From assembly GCA_040219735.1 (NCBI GenBank), contig JAVJRX010000031.1: 64,000 bases of DNA; one strand, 5' to 3'. Below are positions 43,111 through 50,845 of this stretch, one piece after another. How positions within the stretch are numbered: the first letter of the stretch is position 1; each line of letters opens with the position of its first letter. The notes under the pieces are model-generated. The model saw only the letters and a program-made list of their open reading frames with translations, was not told the origin of the DNA and searched no databases. The position numbers and the translations under genes are program-made. This DNA comes from Coleofasciculus sp040219735 (GTDB taxonomy: Bacteria; Cyanobacteriota; Cyanobacteriia; Cyanobacteriales; Coleofasciculaceae).

Positions 43111-43135
43111 AGAGACGTTCCGGCGGAACGTCTCT
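43111..43135. repeat. AGAGACGTTCC palindrome, possible terminator
   Basis: AGAGACGTTCC-ggc-GGAACGTCTCT lies 16 bp beyond the TPR stop. It belongs to the same palindrome type as 16308-16341 and may end the transcript. Confidence 0.55.
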
Positions 43136-43222
43136 ACCCAAGTTCATTTGTCTCAAGCTATCTGTCTGCTGCTATATAGAAAAAGGCAGAAGGTTTATTA
43201 CGGGGACGTGGTTGTTTGGGCA

Positions 43223-44809
43223 TTAAACAGCAGACACTTTTAAGCTACTCGGTTCTCCCAGTTTTCCTTCTAAAACCACACCCCGTTGATTGGTGTGGAG
43301 ATGGCGCAGAATTTTATAAATGGCTTCTATTTGGTCACTCGCCCCTGCTTTTTGTGCCAACTCTGATAAAGACATGGGTTCTCCTTGATCTTTCAAAACC
43401 TGAATTACCCGTTTCTGTAAATCCAAAATCGCAGCGGCGGCTTTTTTACCCGCTTCTACTCCAGGTTGATGGTAAGCATTGATATTAACCAGGGAGGCAT
43501 ATAATCCCACAGCCCGATCATATAAAGCAATCAGTGCTCCAACCGTGCGAGGATTGACTTGGGGAATTGTCACGGTAATTGAATCCCGTTGATTGTCATA
43601 CAAGGCTTTTCGGGTTCCCTGTAATAAACCGGATAAATAGTCACCGGAAGTTACCCCCGCTTCTACCTCTGGGGAATTTCCCTCGCGATCGTGCAATACT
43701 TCAATAAAGGTGACAAAGAAATTGGGAACCCCTTCGCGCAACTGCTGCACGTAAGCATGTTGATCCGTTGAGCCTTTATTGCCGTAAACTGCAATTCCCT
43801 GATGTACAGTATTACCATCGAGGTCTTTTTCCTTACCCAAGGATTCCATGACTAATTGCTGGAGGTAGCGGGAAAATAACAACAGGCTATCTTTGTAAGG
43901 TAAAACCACCATATCTTTTTCACCCTTACCATTCCCAGAAAAATACCAGGAGAGTGCCAGCAACGCCGCCGGGTTTTCGTGGAGATCATGGACACGGGTG
44001 GCACTATCCATTTCCTTCGCACCTGCCAGCATTTGGCGGATATCAATCCCTTGCAGTGCAGCGGGTAACAGTCCCACCGCTGACATTTCTGAGGTGCGTC
44101 CTCCTACCCAGTCATACATGGGAAAAGTTGCCAGCCACCCTTCGGATTTTGCCAGTTTCTCTAAAGTACTATCTTCACCCGTAATCGCCACGGCATGGGC
44201 AGCAAAGTCTAGTTTCTGGGATTCGTAAGCTTTTTTTGCCTCAATCATACCATTGCGGGTTTCCGGCGTTCCTCCGGACTTAGAAATGACTAAGACGAGT
44301 GTGCTAGCCAGACGGTCTTGCAGTTTAGCAATTGTGGCATCAATTCCCGCCGGATCAGTGTTATCTATAAAATGAATTGCTAGGGGTGGGATGTTAGGGG
44401 CAAGGGCATCAGCGACAAACTCAGGACCTAATGCTGATCCGCCAATGCCAATGGAAAGAATATCGGTGAATTTAGATGAACCTGGGGGATGAATCGCACC
44501 ACTATGGACTTTCGAGGTAAAGGATTCAATCTTCTCTATGGTTGTGAGGACATCTTGACGCAGTTCGGGGGTTGGCGCTATGTCAGGATCTCGTAACCAA
44601 TAGTGACCCACCATCCGATTTTCATCAGGATTCGCGATCGCGCCCCCCTCCAATGCCTCCATATCCTGAAACGCTTTCTCAAACTTAGGTCGCATCGCCT
44701 CGACAAAGGCATGATCAAATCGCATACGGCTGACGTCGAGGTAAAAGTCTAACCCTTGGTGGTAATAGAGCCAGTCCTGATAGCGTTGCCAGAGTGCAGC
44801 GGCGTCCAT
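43223..44809 (-). CDS. pgi: Glucose-6-phosphate isomerase
   Basis: Interconverts glucose-6-phosphate and fructose-6-phosphate at the junction of glycolysis, the Calvin cycle and glycogen metabolism. The 528-aa product has the SIS-domain sugar-phosphate binding motifs DILSIGIGGSALGPEFVADA and LVISKSGGTPETRNGM. WVGGRTSEMSAVGLLPAALQGID and KDSLLLFSRYLQQLVMESLGKE are also present, and the catalytic lysine/histidine region is in NINAYHQPGVEAGKKAA. The C-terminal ~60 residues (MSLSELAQKAGASDQIEAIY) form an extra winged-helix-like extension found in cyanobacterial Pgi. Confidence 0.96.
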   Translation of the reverse strand: MDAAALWQRYQDWLYYHQGLDFYLDVSRMRFDHAFVEAMRPKFEKAFQDMEALEGGAIANPDENRMVGHYWLRDPDIAPTPELRQDVLTTIEKIESFTSKVHSGAIHPPGSSKFTDILSIGIGGSALGPEFVADALAPNIPPLAIHFIDNTDPAGIDATIAKLQDRLASTLVLVISKSGGTPETRNGMIEAKKAYESQKLDFAAHAVAITGEDSTLEKLAKSEGWLATFPMYDWVGGRTSEMSAVGLLPAALQGIDIRQMLAGAKEMDSATRVHDLHENPAALLALSWYFSGNGKGEKDMVVLPYKDSLLLFSRYLQQLVMESLGKEKDLDGNTVHQGIAVYGNKGSTDQHAYVQQLREGVPNFFVTFIEVLHDREGNSPEVEAGVTSGDYLSGLLQGTRKALYDNQRDSITVTIPQVNPRTVGALIALYDRAVGLYASLVNINAYHQPGVEAGKKAAAAILDLQKRVIQVLKDQGEPMSLSELAQKAGASDQIEAIYKILRHLHTNQRGVVLEGKLGEPSSLKVSAV

Positions 44810-44989
44810 AAGTAGCTTCTCAAATTCCTGTTTTTACCAATCACAAGTGTATGTTGTCCGGGGATCAGTTGTCAGTTTTCCTTTTTCAGTGGCTTAGTCT
44901 TATGAGCCGTATGAAGAGTTGGGTTACTAGGTTGCAACTCTTCGAGAATACTTCGCCTACGTTCCTCAACCCTCCCCTACCAACAGGTG

Positions 44990-45060
44990 TTCCAATGGCT
45001 CCCCCTGCTCCCCCTGCTCCCCCTTCTTCCCCTGCTCCCAGACGTGCCATGCTACGTGCT
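44990..45060. repeat. CTCCCCCTG low-complexity tandem run
   Basis: Imperfect 9-bp units (CTCCCCCTG, CTCCCCCTT, CTTCCCCTG) fill 44998-45042, followed by a diverged AGACGTGCCATGCTACGTGCT hairpin. The same 9-mer type is at 38250 and, reversed, at 36571 and 53829. No gene is supported in 44810-45106. Confidence 0.5.
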
Positions 45061-45106
45061 CTACATTGCTCCCTCTGCCCCTGCCTTCTGAAAGCCTGCT
45101 GCGTCC

Positions 45107-45364
45107 TCAAATATACGGCTTGGGCAACACGCGCAAAAACTTGACGATGTGACCCGTCACTTCAATCCCCACCATATAGTTATCGATGGTAAATCGGTAA
45201 AAAATAGCATCTGAGCCGATGGGGTGAAGCCCTGGCAGGTCGTGAATGCTTCTGAGATGCATGAACTTCTCAAAAACCATCTCATAGACCTGCTGATAGG
45301 CAGCCGACTCTAAGTTTTTGAGATCTTGTAGGAAAGACCGCGCATAGCGTACTTCTAGGCTCAC
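45107..45364 (-). CDS. RelE/ParE-family toxin
   Basis: An 85-aa RelE-fold protein. VRYARSFLQDLKNLESAAYQQVYEMVFEK covers the N-terminal strand and helices, and GSDAIFYRFTIDNYMVGIEV plus IVKFLRVLPKP the conserved sheet. A RelE-type protein would cleave mRNA on ribosomes; ParE-type would poison gyrase. The conserved R-Y-R-F block fits the group but the active-site residues cannot be fixed by eye. The antitoxin gene is upstream with a 50-bp gap. Confidence 0.8.
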   Translation of the reverse strand: MSLEVRYARSFLQDLKNLESAAYQQVYEMVFEKFMHLRSIHDLPGLHPIGSDAIFYRFTIDNYMVGIEVTGHIVKFLRVLPKPYI

Positions 45365-45414
45365 AGGATATATTCTGATTCCCCACGAATCATTCTAATC
45401 TTTCTGCGAAGATT

Positions 45415-45663
45415 TTAGGGCAGATTAAGCAGTCGCAGCGCCTCTTCGCGGGTCATCGCATCTCCGGGTCGAATCATTCGCATGGACTCTTGCATGGCGG
45501 AGAGCATATACAAGTCATAATAGAGCGGTTGTAGAACTTTCCAGGCGTCTGCCAAGCTTTCATCAGGGAGTTGATCAACTAAATTAGGTAACTGTTGGGT
45601 TAAGCGTTGCAATCGACCTCTGAGTAAATTCATCAGCAAAGAATGCTCCAATCGAGTCGTCAA
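45415..45663 (-). CDS. Antitoxin-like protein paired with RelE/ParE toxin
   Basis: An 82-aa all-helical acidic protein (LRGRLQRLTQQLPNLVDQLP, ESLADAWKVLQPLYYDLYML and AMTREEALRLLN). It precedes a RelE/ParE-type toxin gene in the same direction, the usual antitoxin-first order. No classical DNA-binding motif is seen. Proteins with the same D-A-W-x-x-L-Q-P-L-Y-Y-D pattern are common next to cyanobacterial toxins; assignment rests on context. Confidence 0.7.
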   Translation of the reverse strand: MTTRLEHSLLMNLLRGRLQRLTQQLPNLVDQLPDESLADAWKVLQPLYYDLYMLSAMQESMRMIRPGDAMTREEALRLLNLP

Positions 45664-45978
45664 AGGTAGGGTGGGTCAAGGTACGACAATTAAGTCGGAT
45701 GAATGGTTTGATCAATACCCAACTAAGTTTGCATTAAATAGAATTTATTGACAATACCTAGACTCATCCTGGTCAACTATTATTTGCCAAAACCGCTAAC
45801 ATTTGCACAAGGTAATCGTTAACCGCTGAATTTTAGCAGCAATCCATGTCCTGTGAGGCGAAGACAGTGGCGACTACGAATGGTGCGATCGCGCACTGTG
45901 CTATTCTCGTCAACTTCCTAAAACTTGATACCTCTTGCCCACCCTACAGCTCTTTTCACGAGAAGCGAAGGGTCAAGT

Positions 45979-46039
45979 ATGGGCGGGTTTAGTCACATCT
46001 GGGTGTCACCGAAAAGATAGTAGTGAAACCCGCCCCTAC
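45979..46039 (-). repeat. Family-1 inverted repeat, copy
   Basis: ATGGGCGGGTTTAGTCACAT to GAAACCCGCCCCTAC with the ACCGAAAAGATAGTAGT interior, inverted. It is 51 bp from the stop of the TspO-like gene. The rest of 45664-46089 has no recognised feature. Confidence 0.75.
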
Positions 46040-46089
46040 ACGATAACCAAAGGTGATATATTTCCAATCAAATACGCTTCAATCCACAC

Positions 46090-46563
46090 CTATTCTGCTT
46101 CGGGATTCAGCCGAATCATCGCCCAAGTCGTATAGGTTCCAATCGGACTCCAAATCATATAAGGTAGTAGCAAAACCGATGCCCAAACTGAGATAGGATA
46201 AACCAAAAGTGCCAAAATAATACTCAATATAGCCCCCGTCCCCCCAATCATCGTACCCACCTTGAGACTGCGAAGTCGGCACATCACTGGCGTATAGGCA
46301 ATTGTTACTATTTCCACCAGCAAATATAACCCCAAAATCTGCCACGTTTGAGGGCGCCCTGGATTAGTATCCCATACCACATAAGCTGACCATCCCCCAC
46401 AAATAAAAATAACTGTCCAGATGAAAGGAATCGCCGACTCAAAGGTTAACCATCGGGGACGGCGCAGGCGGTTGAACCATCGGACATCATCCGATGTTAA
46501 CCAGCTACCAGCCAACGCCACTAACAAGGTTACAGTCCCAATTACCATCCAGGATTTAATCAT
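46090..46563 (-). CDS. TspO/MBR family protein
   Basis: A five-helix membrane protein of the translocator/benzodiazepine-receptor family, which binds porphyrins and other tetrapyrroles. The conserved tryptophan and proline pattern is visible in WFNRLRRPRWLTFESAIPFIWTVIFICGGWSAYVVW. The later helices have VEIVTIAYTPVMCRL and a closing LLLPYMIWSPIGTYTTWAMIRLN. At 157 aa the length is typical. Many bacterial members respond to light or stress; a tetrapyrrole role is plausible but not shown here. Confidence 0.85.
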   Translation of the reverse strand: MIKSWMVIGTVTLLVALAGSWLTSDDVRWFNRLRRPRWLTFESAIPFIWTVIFICGGWSAYVVWDTNPGRPQTWQILGLYLLVEIVTIAYTPVMCRLRSLKVGTMIGGTGAILSIILALLVYPISVWASVLLLPYMIWSPIGTYTTWAMIRLNPEAE

Positions 46564-46705
46564 GTTCTTCCCCGGTCAAAATCCCACTACTCTTCTAGAG
46601 TGATAATCCCAAGTTTTATAGATTGAGCTAATCATCTCTATAAAACCAGCTTATACTTTTGACACAGGTTTTGTGGTAATTCAAGGGAGATGAGGGAGCA
46701 ATGTT

Positions 46706-46729
46706 CCAGACGTAGCATGCTACGTCTGG
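46706..46729. repeat. 24-bp palindrome (CCAGACGTAGCA)
   Basis: CCAGACGTAGCA followed by its exact complement. Diverged forms are at 18433 and 45040. It lies 143 bp upstream of the TspO-like start. Confidence 0.55.
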
Positions 46730-46736
46730 CAGATTT

Positions 46737-46809
46737 GTAGGGGCTCTCGCATTTGCGCCCAGATGTCTCGGTTTTATGCCAACACAAGAGCGCATAAGCT
46801 TCGCCCAAT
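46737..46809 (+). repeat. Family-2 repeat (GTAGGGGC...GCATTTGCGCC), copy
   Basis: GTAGGGGCTCTCGCATTTGC, CAGATGTCTCGGTTTTATGC and then AGCTTCGCCCAAT. The central CAGATGTCTCGGTTTTATGC is identical at 53768-53787, and an inverted form occurs at 50327-50392. Confidence 0.7.
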
Positions 46810-46908
46810 CGCCAATTCCCAATCGCCAATTCCCAATCCCCAATCCCCAATTCCCAATCCCCAATCCCCAATTCCCAATCCCCAATCCCCAATCCCCAAT
46901 CCCCAATC
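46804..46908. repeat. Fifteen tandem heptamers (CCCAATC/CCCAATT)
   Basis: Fifteen consecutive 7-bp units: CCCAATC, with variants CCCAATT and GCCAATT. Reading frames through it (GIGNWGLGIGDW) are artefacts. It lies ~30 bp upstream of the cobalamin riboswitch. Confidence 0.9.
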
Positions 46909-46939
46909 CCCAAATCGCAGAACCGACATGGTAGAGTAT

Positions 46940-47085
46940 TAATCTAAGTCGGTTCTAATGGGGATCAGCCATTAGAGGTAATGGGGAAAGTTCGGTGTAA
47001 ATCCGGCGCTGTCCCGCAACTGTGATGAAATTCGCTAGGGTTTCTGAGTCAGAATGCCCGCCGACGTGGAAGAAACATTAACCTT
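46940..47085 (+). promoter_or_regulatory. Cobalamin riboswitch
   Basis: The conserved core is unmistakable: GGGGAAAGTTCGGTGTAAAT, then CCGGCGCTGTCCCGCAACTG (the B12-box region) and GTCAGAATGCCCGCCG. The upstream arm AATGGGGATCAGCCATT matches the class consensus. Cobalamin binding would lower expression of the following cobalt-uptake genes. A 9-bp hairpin AGAACCGAC/GTCGGTTCT (46919-46957) lies at or just before the 5' end. Confidence 0.95.
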
Positions 47086-47101
47086 CATCTGCGAGGTACG
47101 G

Positions 47102-47233
47102 ATGGTGCATAGTCTAAATTTGCCACAATTAGAATGGGTGAGGCGATCGCTACAGAACGCCCTAATGCCAGAGGCACGATTAGATAAACTGAGGTGGCTT
47201 GAATTTGAATTAATGACCAATAGGTTGAGGTAG
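47102..47233 (+). CDS. Possible small ORF after the riboswitch (43 aa)
   Basis: ATG at 47102 with GAGG five bases upstream opens a 43-codon frame reading VHSLNLPQLEWVRRSLQNAL and ending FELMTNRLR. Its amphipathic helical composition and ribosome site are compatible with a real peptide. It may equally be a remnant or chance frame. No homologue is known to me. Confidence 0.3.
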   Translation: MVHSLNLPQLEWVRRSLQNALMPEARLDKLRWLEFELMTNRLR

Positions 47234-47392
47234 GATTACCCTTTCCGTCTAATCGGGACTCCATCGCTAGATAGTTACAGATTTAGAGTCACCTAGCATC
47301 AAGCTATTTACAACCTGCTCTCTCAACGACTAGGGAAGCTATCGCCCTAGGGAAAAAGAAACTTTTGGTCAATTGACCAAACCAAGAAAATT

Positions 47393-48220
47393 ATGATGAA
47401 CAATAAAACGGTGAAAAAGCCTTCACCGCAGGCAACATCAGTGAGGAAAACAGTGTTGTCAATGAAGCGAAAACAACGGACAATCAATCTAGTTTTCATC
47501 GCTGGGTTGAGTTTGGGTTTAATTATCTTCGCCCCACAGCCTGCCTTTGCTATGCATATCATGGAAGGTTTTTTACCCGCAGGTTGGGCAATTTTCTGGT
47601 GGGTTGTCTTTCTGCCATTTTTTCTTCTCGGACTGCGTTCAATGACACAAATCTCGCAGCAAAACCCGGAATTGAAATTGCTGCTGGCGCTGTCGGGTGC
47701 CTTTGCCTTTGTCTTATCAGCCTTAAAAATTCCTTCGGTGACGGGAAGTTCCTCCCATCCCACAGGAACGGGATTGGGCGCGGTGTTGTTTGGTCCATTA
47801 AGTATGAGTGTACTGGGGAGTTTAGTTCTCCTGTTTCAAGCGCTGCTGCTGGCACACGGTGGTTTGACAACATTGGGGGCGAATGCTTTTTCTATGGCAG
47901 TTGTCGGACCTTTTATGGCTTATGGCACTTATCGCTTAATTATGCAAGTGAGTGGGGCGCAGAAATTCGCTATTTTTCTAGCCGCCGCTTTGGCGAATTT
48001 GCTCACTTATCTGGTTACGTCTCTCCAGTTAGCGCTGGCATTTCCAGCCGCAACTGGGGGTATTATGGCTTCATTTATCAAGTTTGCCGGAATTTTCGCG
48101 GTGACTCAGATTCCCCTAGCAATTAGTGAAGGATTATTAACCGTTTTGGTGTGGAACTGGCTAATGTCTTATAGTCGCGAGGAATTAGCCCTGTTGAATT
48201 TGGTTAAAGGAGGATCTTAA
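47393..48220 (+). CDS. cbiM: Cobalt ECF transporter, CbiM component
   Basis: CbiM is the substrate-specific membrane component of the CbiMNQO cobalt importer. A signal-peptide-like helix ends at PQPAFA. Cleavage there exposes MHIMEGFLP, whose N-terminal amino group and His2 form the metal site in CbiM/NikM proteins. Helices follow with SALKIPSVTGSSSHPTGTGLGAVLFGP and LLLAHGGLTTLGANAFSMAVVGPF, which carries the second His region. The first 23 residues before MKRKQRTINLVF look dispensable, so the ATG at 47462 may be the true start. The gene is ~300 bp downstream of the riboswitch. Confidence 0.95.
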   Translation: MMNNKTVKKPSPQATSVRKTVLSMKRKQRTINLVFIAGLSLGLIIFAPQPAFAMHIMEGFLPAGWAIFWWVVFLPFFLLGLRSMTQISQQNPELKLLLALSGAFAFVLSALKIPSVTGSSSHPTGTGLGAVLFGPLSMSVLGSLVLLFQALLLAHGGLTTLGANAFSMAVVGPFMAYGTYRLIMQVSGAQKFAIFLAAALANLLTYLVTSLQLALAFPAATGGIMASFIKFAGIFAVTQIPLAISEGLLTVLVWNWLMSYSREELALLNLVKGGS

Positions 48221-48223
48221 AAC

Positions 48224-48526
48224 GTGAGGATGGAAAAAATAGGGTGGAATAATTGGTTATTGATATTGGGAGTAGTCGTTCTAGCCGTTGTGCCACTGTT
48301 AATTGTTCAGGACTCGGAATTTGGCGGGGCTGATGGTGAAGCTGAAGCCGTAATTGGCGAGGTTAATCCTGACTATGAACCTTGGTTTGAACCCTTAATT
48401 GAACTGCCTGGTGGCGAAACGGAATCTCTGTTATTTGTTTCCCAGGGGGCAATTGGTTCGGGAATTGTCGGCTTTGTTATTGGACGATATAAAGGGCGAT
48501 CGGAACGGAATCAAAAGTCTGAATAA
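48224..48526 (+). CDS. cbiN: Cobalt ECF transporter, CbiN component
   Basis: CbiN is the small auxiliary membrane subunit needed for cobalt transport with CbiM. It has two helices (~9-26 and 75-89) around a conserved acidic extracytoplasmic loop: FGGADGEAEAVIGEVNPDYEPWFEPL. GTG at 48224 is preceded by GGAGG ten bases upstream; the ATG two codons later is an alternative. The gap from cbiM is 3 bp, so translation is likely coupled. Confidence 0.93.
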   Translation: MRMEKIGWNNWLLILGVVVLAVVPLLIVQDSEFGGADGEAEAVIGEVNPDYEPWFEPLIELPGGETESLLFVSQGAIGSGIVGFVIGRYKGRSERNQKSE

Positions 48527-48532
48527 ATTAAC

Positions 48533-49378
48533 ATGACTCTCGAAATTGATGCGATCGCGTACCGGAATCGTCTGCGTTATCTTCCCCCCGCCCAGAAATT
48601 GATCTTCGCGTTGGTGGTATTGTTTATTGCTCTTTTTAGCCATGCACCGACTCAATTTTTGATTATTCTATGGATGGGGATATGGACAGTAGGTTATGCC
48701 GGAATTCGCTGCCGAGTTTACTTGAGGTTAATCGCACTAGCTTCTCTATTCTTACTCATGGGCTTACCTGCTTTAGTCGTGAATATCGCCCCCATGACTC
48801 AAATTGAGTTTGCCCAAACTGATCAATGGGGTGGTATTAATCTCGGTTCCTGGTATCTCTATATCAGTCGCAGCGGTAGTCAACAAGCTGGCGTTGTTGT
48901 CATGCGATCGCTTGCTTGTATGTCTTGTCTATTTTTTATCCTTTGTACTGTTCCCTTTATCGAAATTGTGCAGACTATGCGACGGCTGAACGTACCAGTT
49001 ATCCTCACGGATCTACTTCTATTAATGTATCGCTTTGTATTTATCTTACTCAAAACAGCAAAAGAGTTGAAATTGGCACAACAGGCGCGAAATGGCTATC
49101 GCACCTGGCGTTTAACTATGCACAGTTTAGGACTACTGGTTGGACAACTATTTTTGCGGACATTACAACGCTATCATCAATTTTCACTGGGATTAGCCGC
49201 ACGGGGCTTTACTGGGGAATTCCCCGTCGGCTTACTCCATCACTATCGCTACTCTAAACGCTACGCGCTGGAGGCAGTTTTGGGTTGTGGGGGATTGTTA
49301 GGAGTTGAGTTTGTTAGTTTTCATTCGTCTTATGTCATTCGTTATTTATTCCCTGTTCCCTATTCTGTTTTCCCTTGA
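48533..49378 (+). CDS. cbiQ: Cobalt ECF transporter, CbiQ component
   Basis: CbiQ (EcfT type) is the scaffold membrane subunit linking CbiM to the CbiO ATPase. The 281-aa product has several hydrophobic helices and the two coupling motifs: RNGYRTWRL (A-R-G type, first) and LGLAARGFTG (second). The gap to cbiN is 6 bp. The last ~25 residues (SYVIRYLFPVPYSVFP) are atypical and repeat-like, so the C-terminus may have been extended. Confidence 0.9.
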   Translation: MTLEIDAIAYRNRLRYLPPAQKLIFALVVLFIALFSHAPTQFLIILWMGIWTVGYAGIRCRVYLRLIALASLFLLMGLPALVVNIAPMTQIEFAQTDQWGGINLGSWYLYISRSGSQQAGVVVMRSLACMSCLFFILCTVPFIEIVQTMRRLNVPVILTDLLLLMYRFVFILLKTAKELKLAQQARNGYRTWRLTMHSLGLLVGQLFLRTLQRYHQFSLGLAARGFTGEFPVGLLHHYRYSKRYALEAVLGCGGLLGVEFVSFHSSYVIRYLFPVPYSVFP

Positions 49379-49475
49379 TTCACCTGTATATTTACAACTT
49401 GAATACTTAGACTGTGGTAGAGACAAGGCTCCAGGGCAAGATCCAGGTTACCAGCTAAAAGGAAATGATAACTGT

Positions 49476-50321
49476 ATGAGCGAAAAATTACTAAAATTTG
49501 AAAATGTTTATTATACCTATCCAGGTGGACAAAAACCCGCGCTTAATGGACTAAATTTTTCCATTACAGCCACAAAAAAAATCGCCTTACTGGGTCAAAA
49601 TGGGTCGGGAAAATCAACACTATTATTCTTAGCCGATGGTCTCTATAAACCCCAGAAGGGACAAATTAGCTGGGCAAGGGAGCGATTAAAATACGACCGC
49701 TATTCCCTAAATCAGTGGCGACAAAAAATCGGACTATCGTTTCAAGATCCAGAACAACAATTAGTCGCCGGAACGGTAGCAGAGGATATTGCTTATGGAT
49801 TGTATAATCTAAAATTATCTCAGGCAGAAATCAAGCAGCGGCTTGGGCAAATCTTAGCCGAATTTGGCTTACAAGACTTAGCCGATCAACCCTTACATCA
49901 CCTCAGTTTAGGACAAAAACGGCGAGTTGCTCTTGCGGGGGTGATGGCACGACAACCTGAACTATTATTATTAGATGAGCCGACTGCCTATTTAGATAGC
50001 GTGCAAACGGGCAATCTTCTGGAGGAGTTAGAACGGATTCACGCCGCTGGAACCACTCTATTGATTGCTACCCATGATATAAATTTTGCCTATCAATGGG
50101 CAGATTGGATTTTGATTTTACATGAAGGAAAAATGGTCATGTCAGGAGAAGCACAAGATATTTTTAGCCAACGCAGTAGTTTAGCTGAATTACACCTGGA
50201 TGTCCCCATTTTATGGGAGGTTTGGCAGGTATTGGTGTCAAGTCTGTCCTTACCCAACACTATGCATTTTCCGAAAACGATTCGTCAACTGGAAGAACAA
50301 TTACAACAGATTGCGGGTTAA
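49476..50321 (+). CDS. cbiO: Cobalt ECF transporter, CbiO ATPase
   Basis: The ABC ATPase powering cobalt import. Motifs: Walker A LLGQNGSGKSTLL, Q-loop SFQDPEQQL, signature LHHLSLGQKRRVALAG, Walker B PELLLLDEPTAYLD and H-loop LLIATHDINFA. The start is the ATG at 49476, where ABC homology begins (LLKFENVYYTYPGG); an in-frame extension upstream runs into cbiQ-end sequence and lacks homology. It is separated from cbiQ by 97 bp and followed by repeats. Confidence 0.95.
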   Translation: MSEKLLKFENVYYTYPGGQKPALNGLNFSITATKKIALLGQNGSGKSTLLFLADGLYKPQKGQISWARERLKYDRYSLNQWRQKIGLSFQDPEQQLVAGTVAEDIAYGLYNLKLSQAEIKQRLGQILAEFGLQDLADQPLHHLSLGQKRRVALAGVMARQPELLLLDEPTAYLDSVQTGNLLEELERIHAAGTTLLIATHDINFAYQWADWILILHEGKMVMSGEAQDIFSQRSSLAELHLDVPILWEVWQVLVSSLSLPNTMHFPKTIRQLEEQLQQIAG

Positions 50322-50326
50322 GTTTG

Positions 50327-50392
50327 GGCGAAGCATTCGCGTTGGGAGGTTGATAGAAAACCGAAACATCTGTGCGCGAATGCTTCTCCCCT
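50327..50392 (-). repeat. Family-2 repeat, inverted copy
   Basis: GGGCGAAGCATTCGCG at the left pairs with CGCGAATGCTTCTCCCC at the right, and the centre AAAACCGAAACATCTG is the complement of the family-2 core. It starts six bases after the cbiO stop. Confidence 0.65.
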
Positions 50393-50455
50393 ACGAATGT
50401 ACGAATGTACGAATGTACGAATGTAGAATCAACATGAATCAACATGAATCAACAC
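50393..50455. repeat. Tandem octamers and decamers across a gene start
   Basis: Four perfect ACGAATGT units (50393-50424) are followed by three GAATCAACAT-type units (50426-50455). The ATG of the DUF1636 gene is part of the decamer array, and a second ATG ten bases upstream leads to a 12-codon out-of-frame peptide. Confidence 0.9.
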
Positions 50456-50833
50456 ACTTTATTTGTTTGTAAAACCTGCGCCAGTACCTGGAAAGACGGC
50501 AAGCGCATTGGTAAAAGTGGTGGCGAAAAACTGCTAGAACCCTTGCAGGAACTCTACCAAAACTGGTCACTCCGGGATGAATTTAAAATTCAACCTGTTG
50601 AATGTATGAGTGCTTGTAGTCGTCCTTGTGCTGTTTCTTTAGCTGCACCATCTAAACACACTTACCTGTTTGGAGATTTACCCGTAGATGTAGAGACATT
50701 ACCCAAAACAGCAGCAGCTATCTTAGACTGTGCCAGTTTATACCATAGCCAACCCGACGGTTTATTGCCTTGGTCGAAACGACCTGAACCCCTAAAAAAA
50801 GGCATTTTGGCACGAATTCCACCCCTATCCTGA
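50444..50833 (+). CDS. DUF1636 family metal-binding protein
   Basis: A 129-aa protein with a ferredoxin-like metal site: FVCKTCAST at the N-terminus and ECMSACSRPCAVSLAAPSKHTYLF in the middle. DUF1636 genes are usually found beside cobalt uptake or cobW genes, as here. The cysteines probably bind Fe-S, cobalt or zinc. Its exact role in cobalamin or metal homeostasis is not established. The start codon lies in a tandem repeat and lacks a Shine-Dalgarno sequence. cobW starts 12 bp after the stop. Confidence 0.85.
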   Translation: MNQHTLFVCKTCASTWKDGKRIGKSGGEKLLEPLQELYQNWSLRDEFKIQPVECMSACSRPCAVSLAAPSKHTYLFGDLPVDVETLPKTAAAILDCASLYHSQPDGLLPWSKRPEPLKKGILARIPPLS

Positions 50834-50845
50834 GGTTAAATAATC

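Noticed and set aside
46628..46913. Glycine/tryptophan-rich frames (GIGNWGLGIGDW)
   Set aside because: They are translations of the CCCAATC heptamer array and have no start signal.
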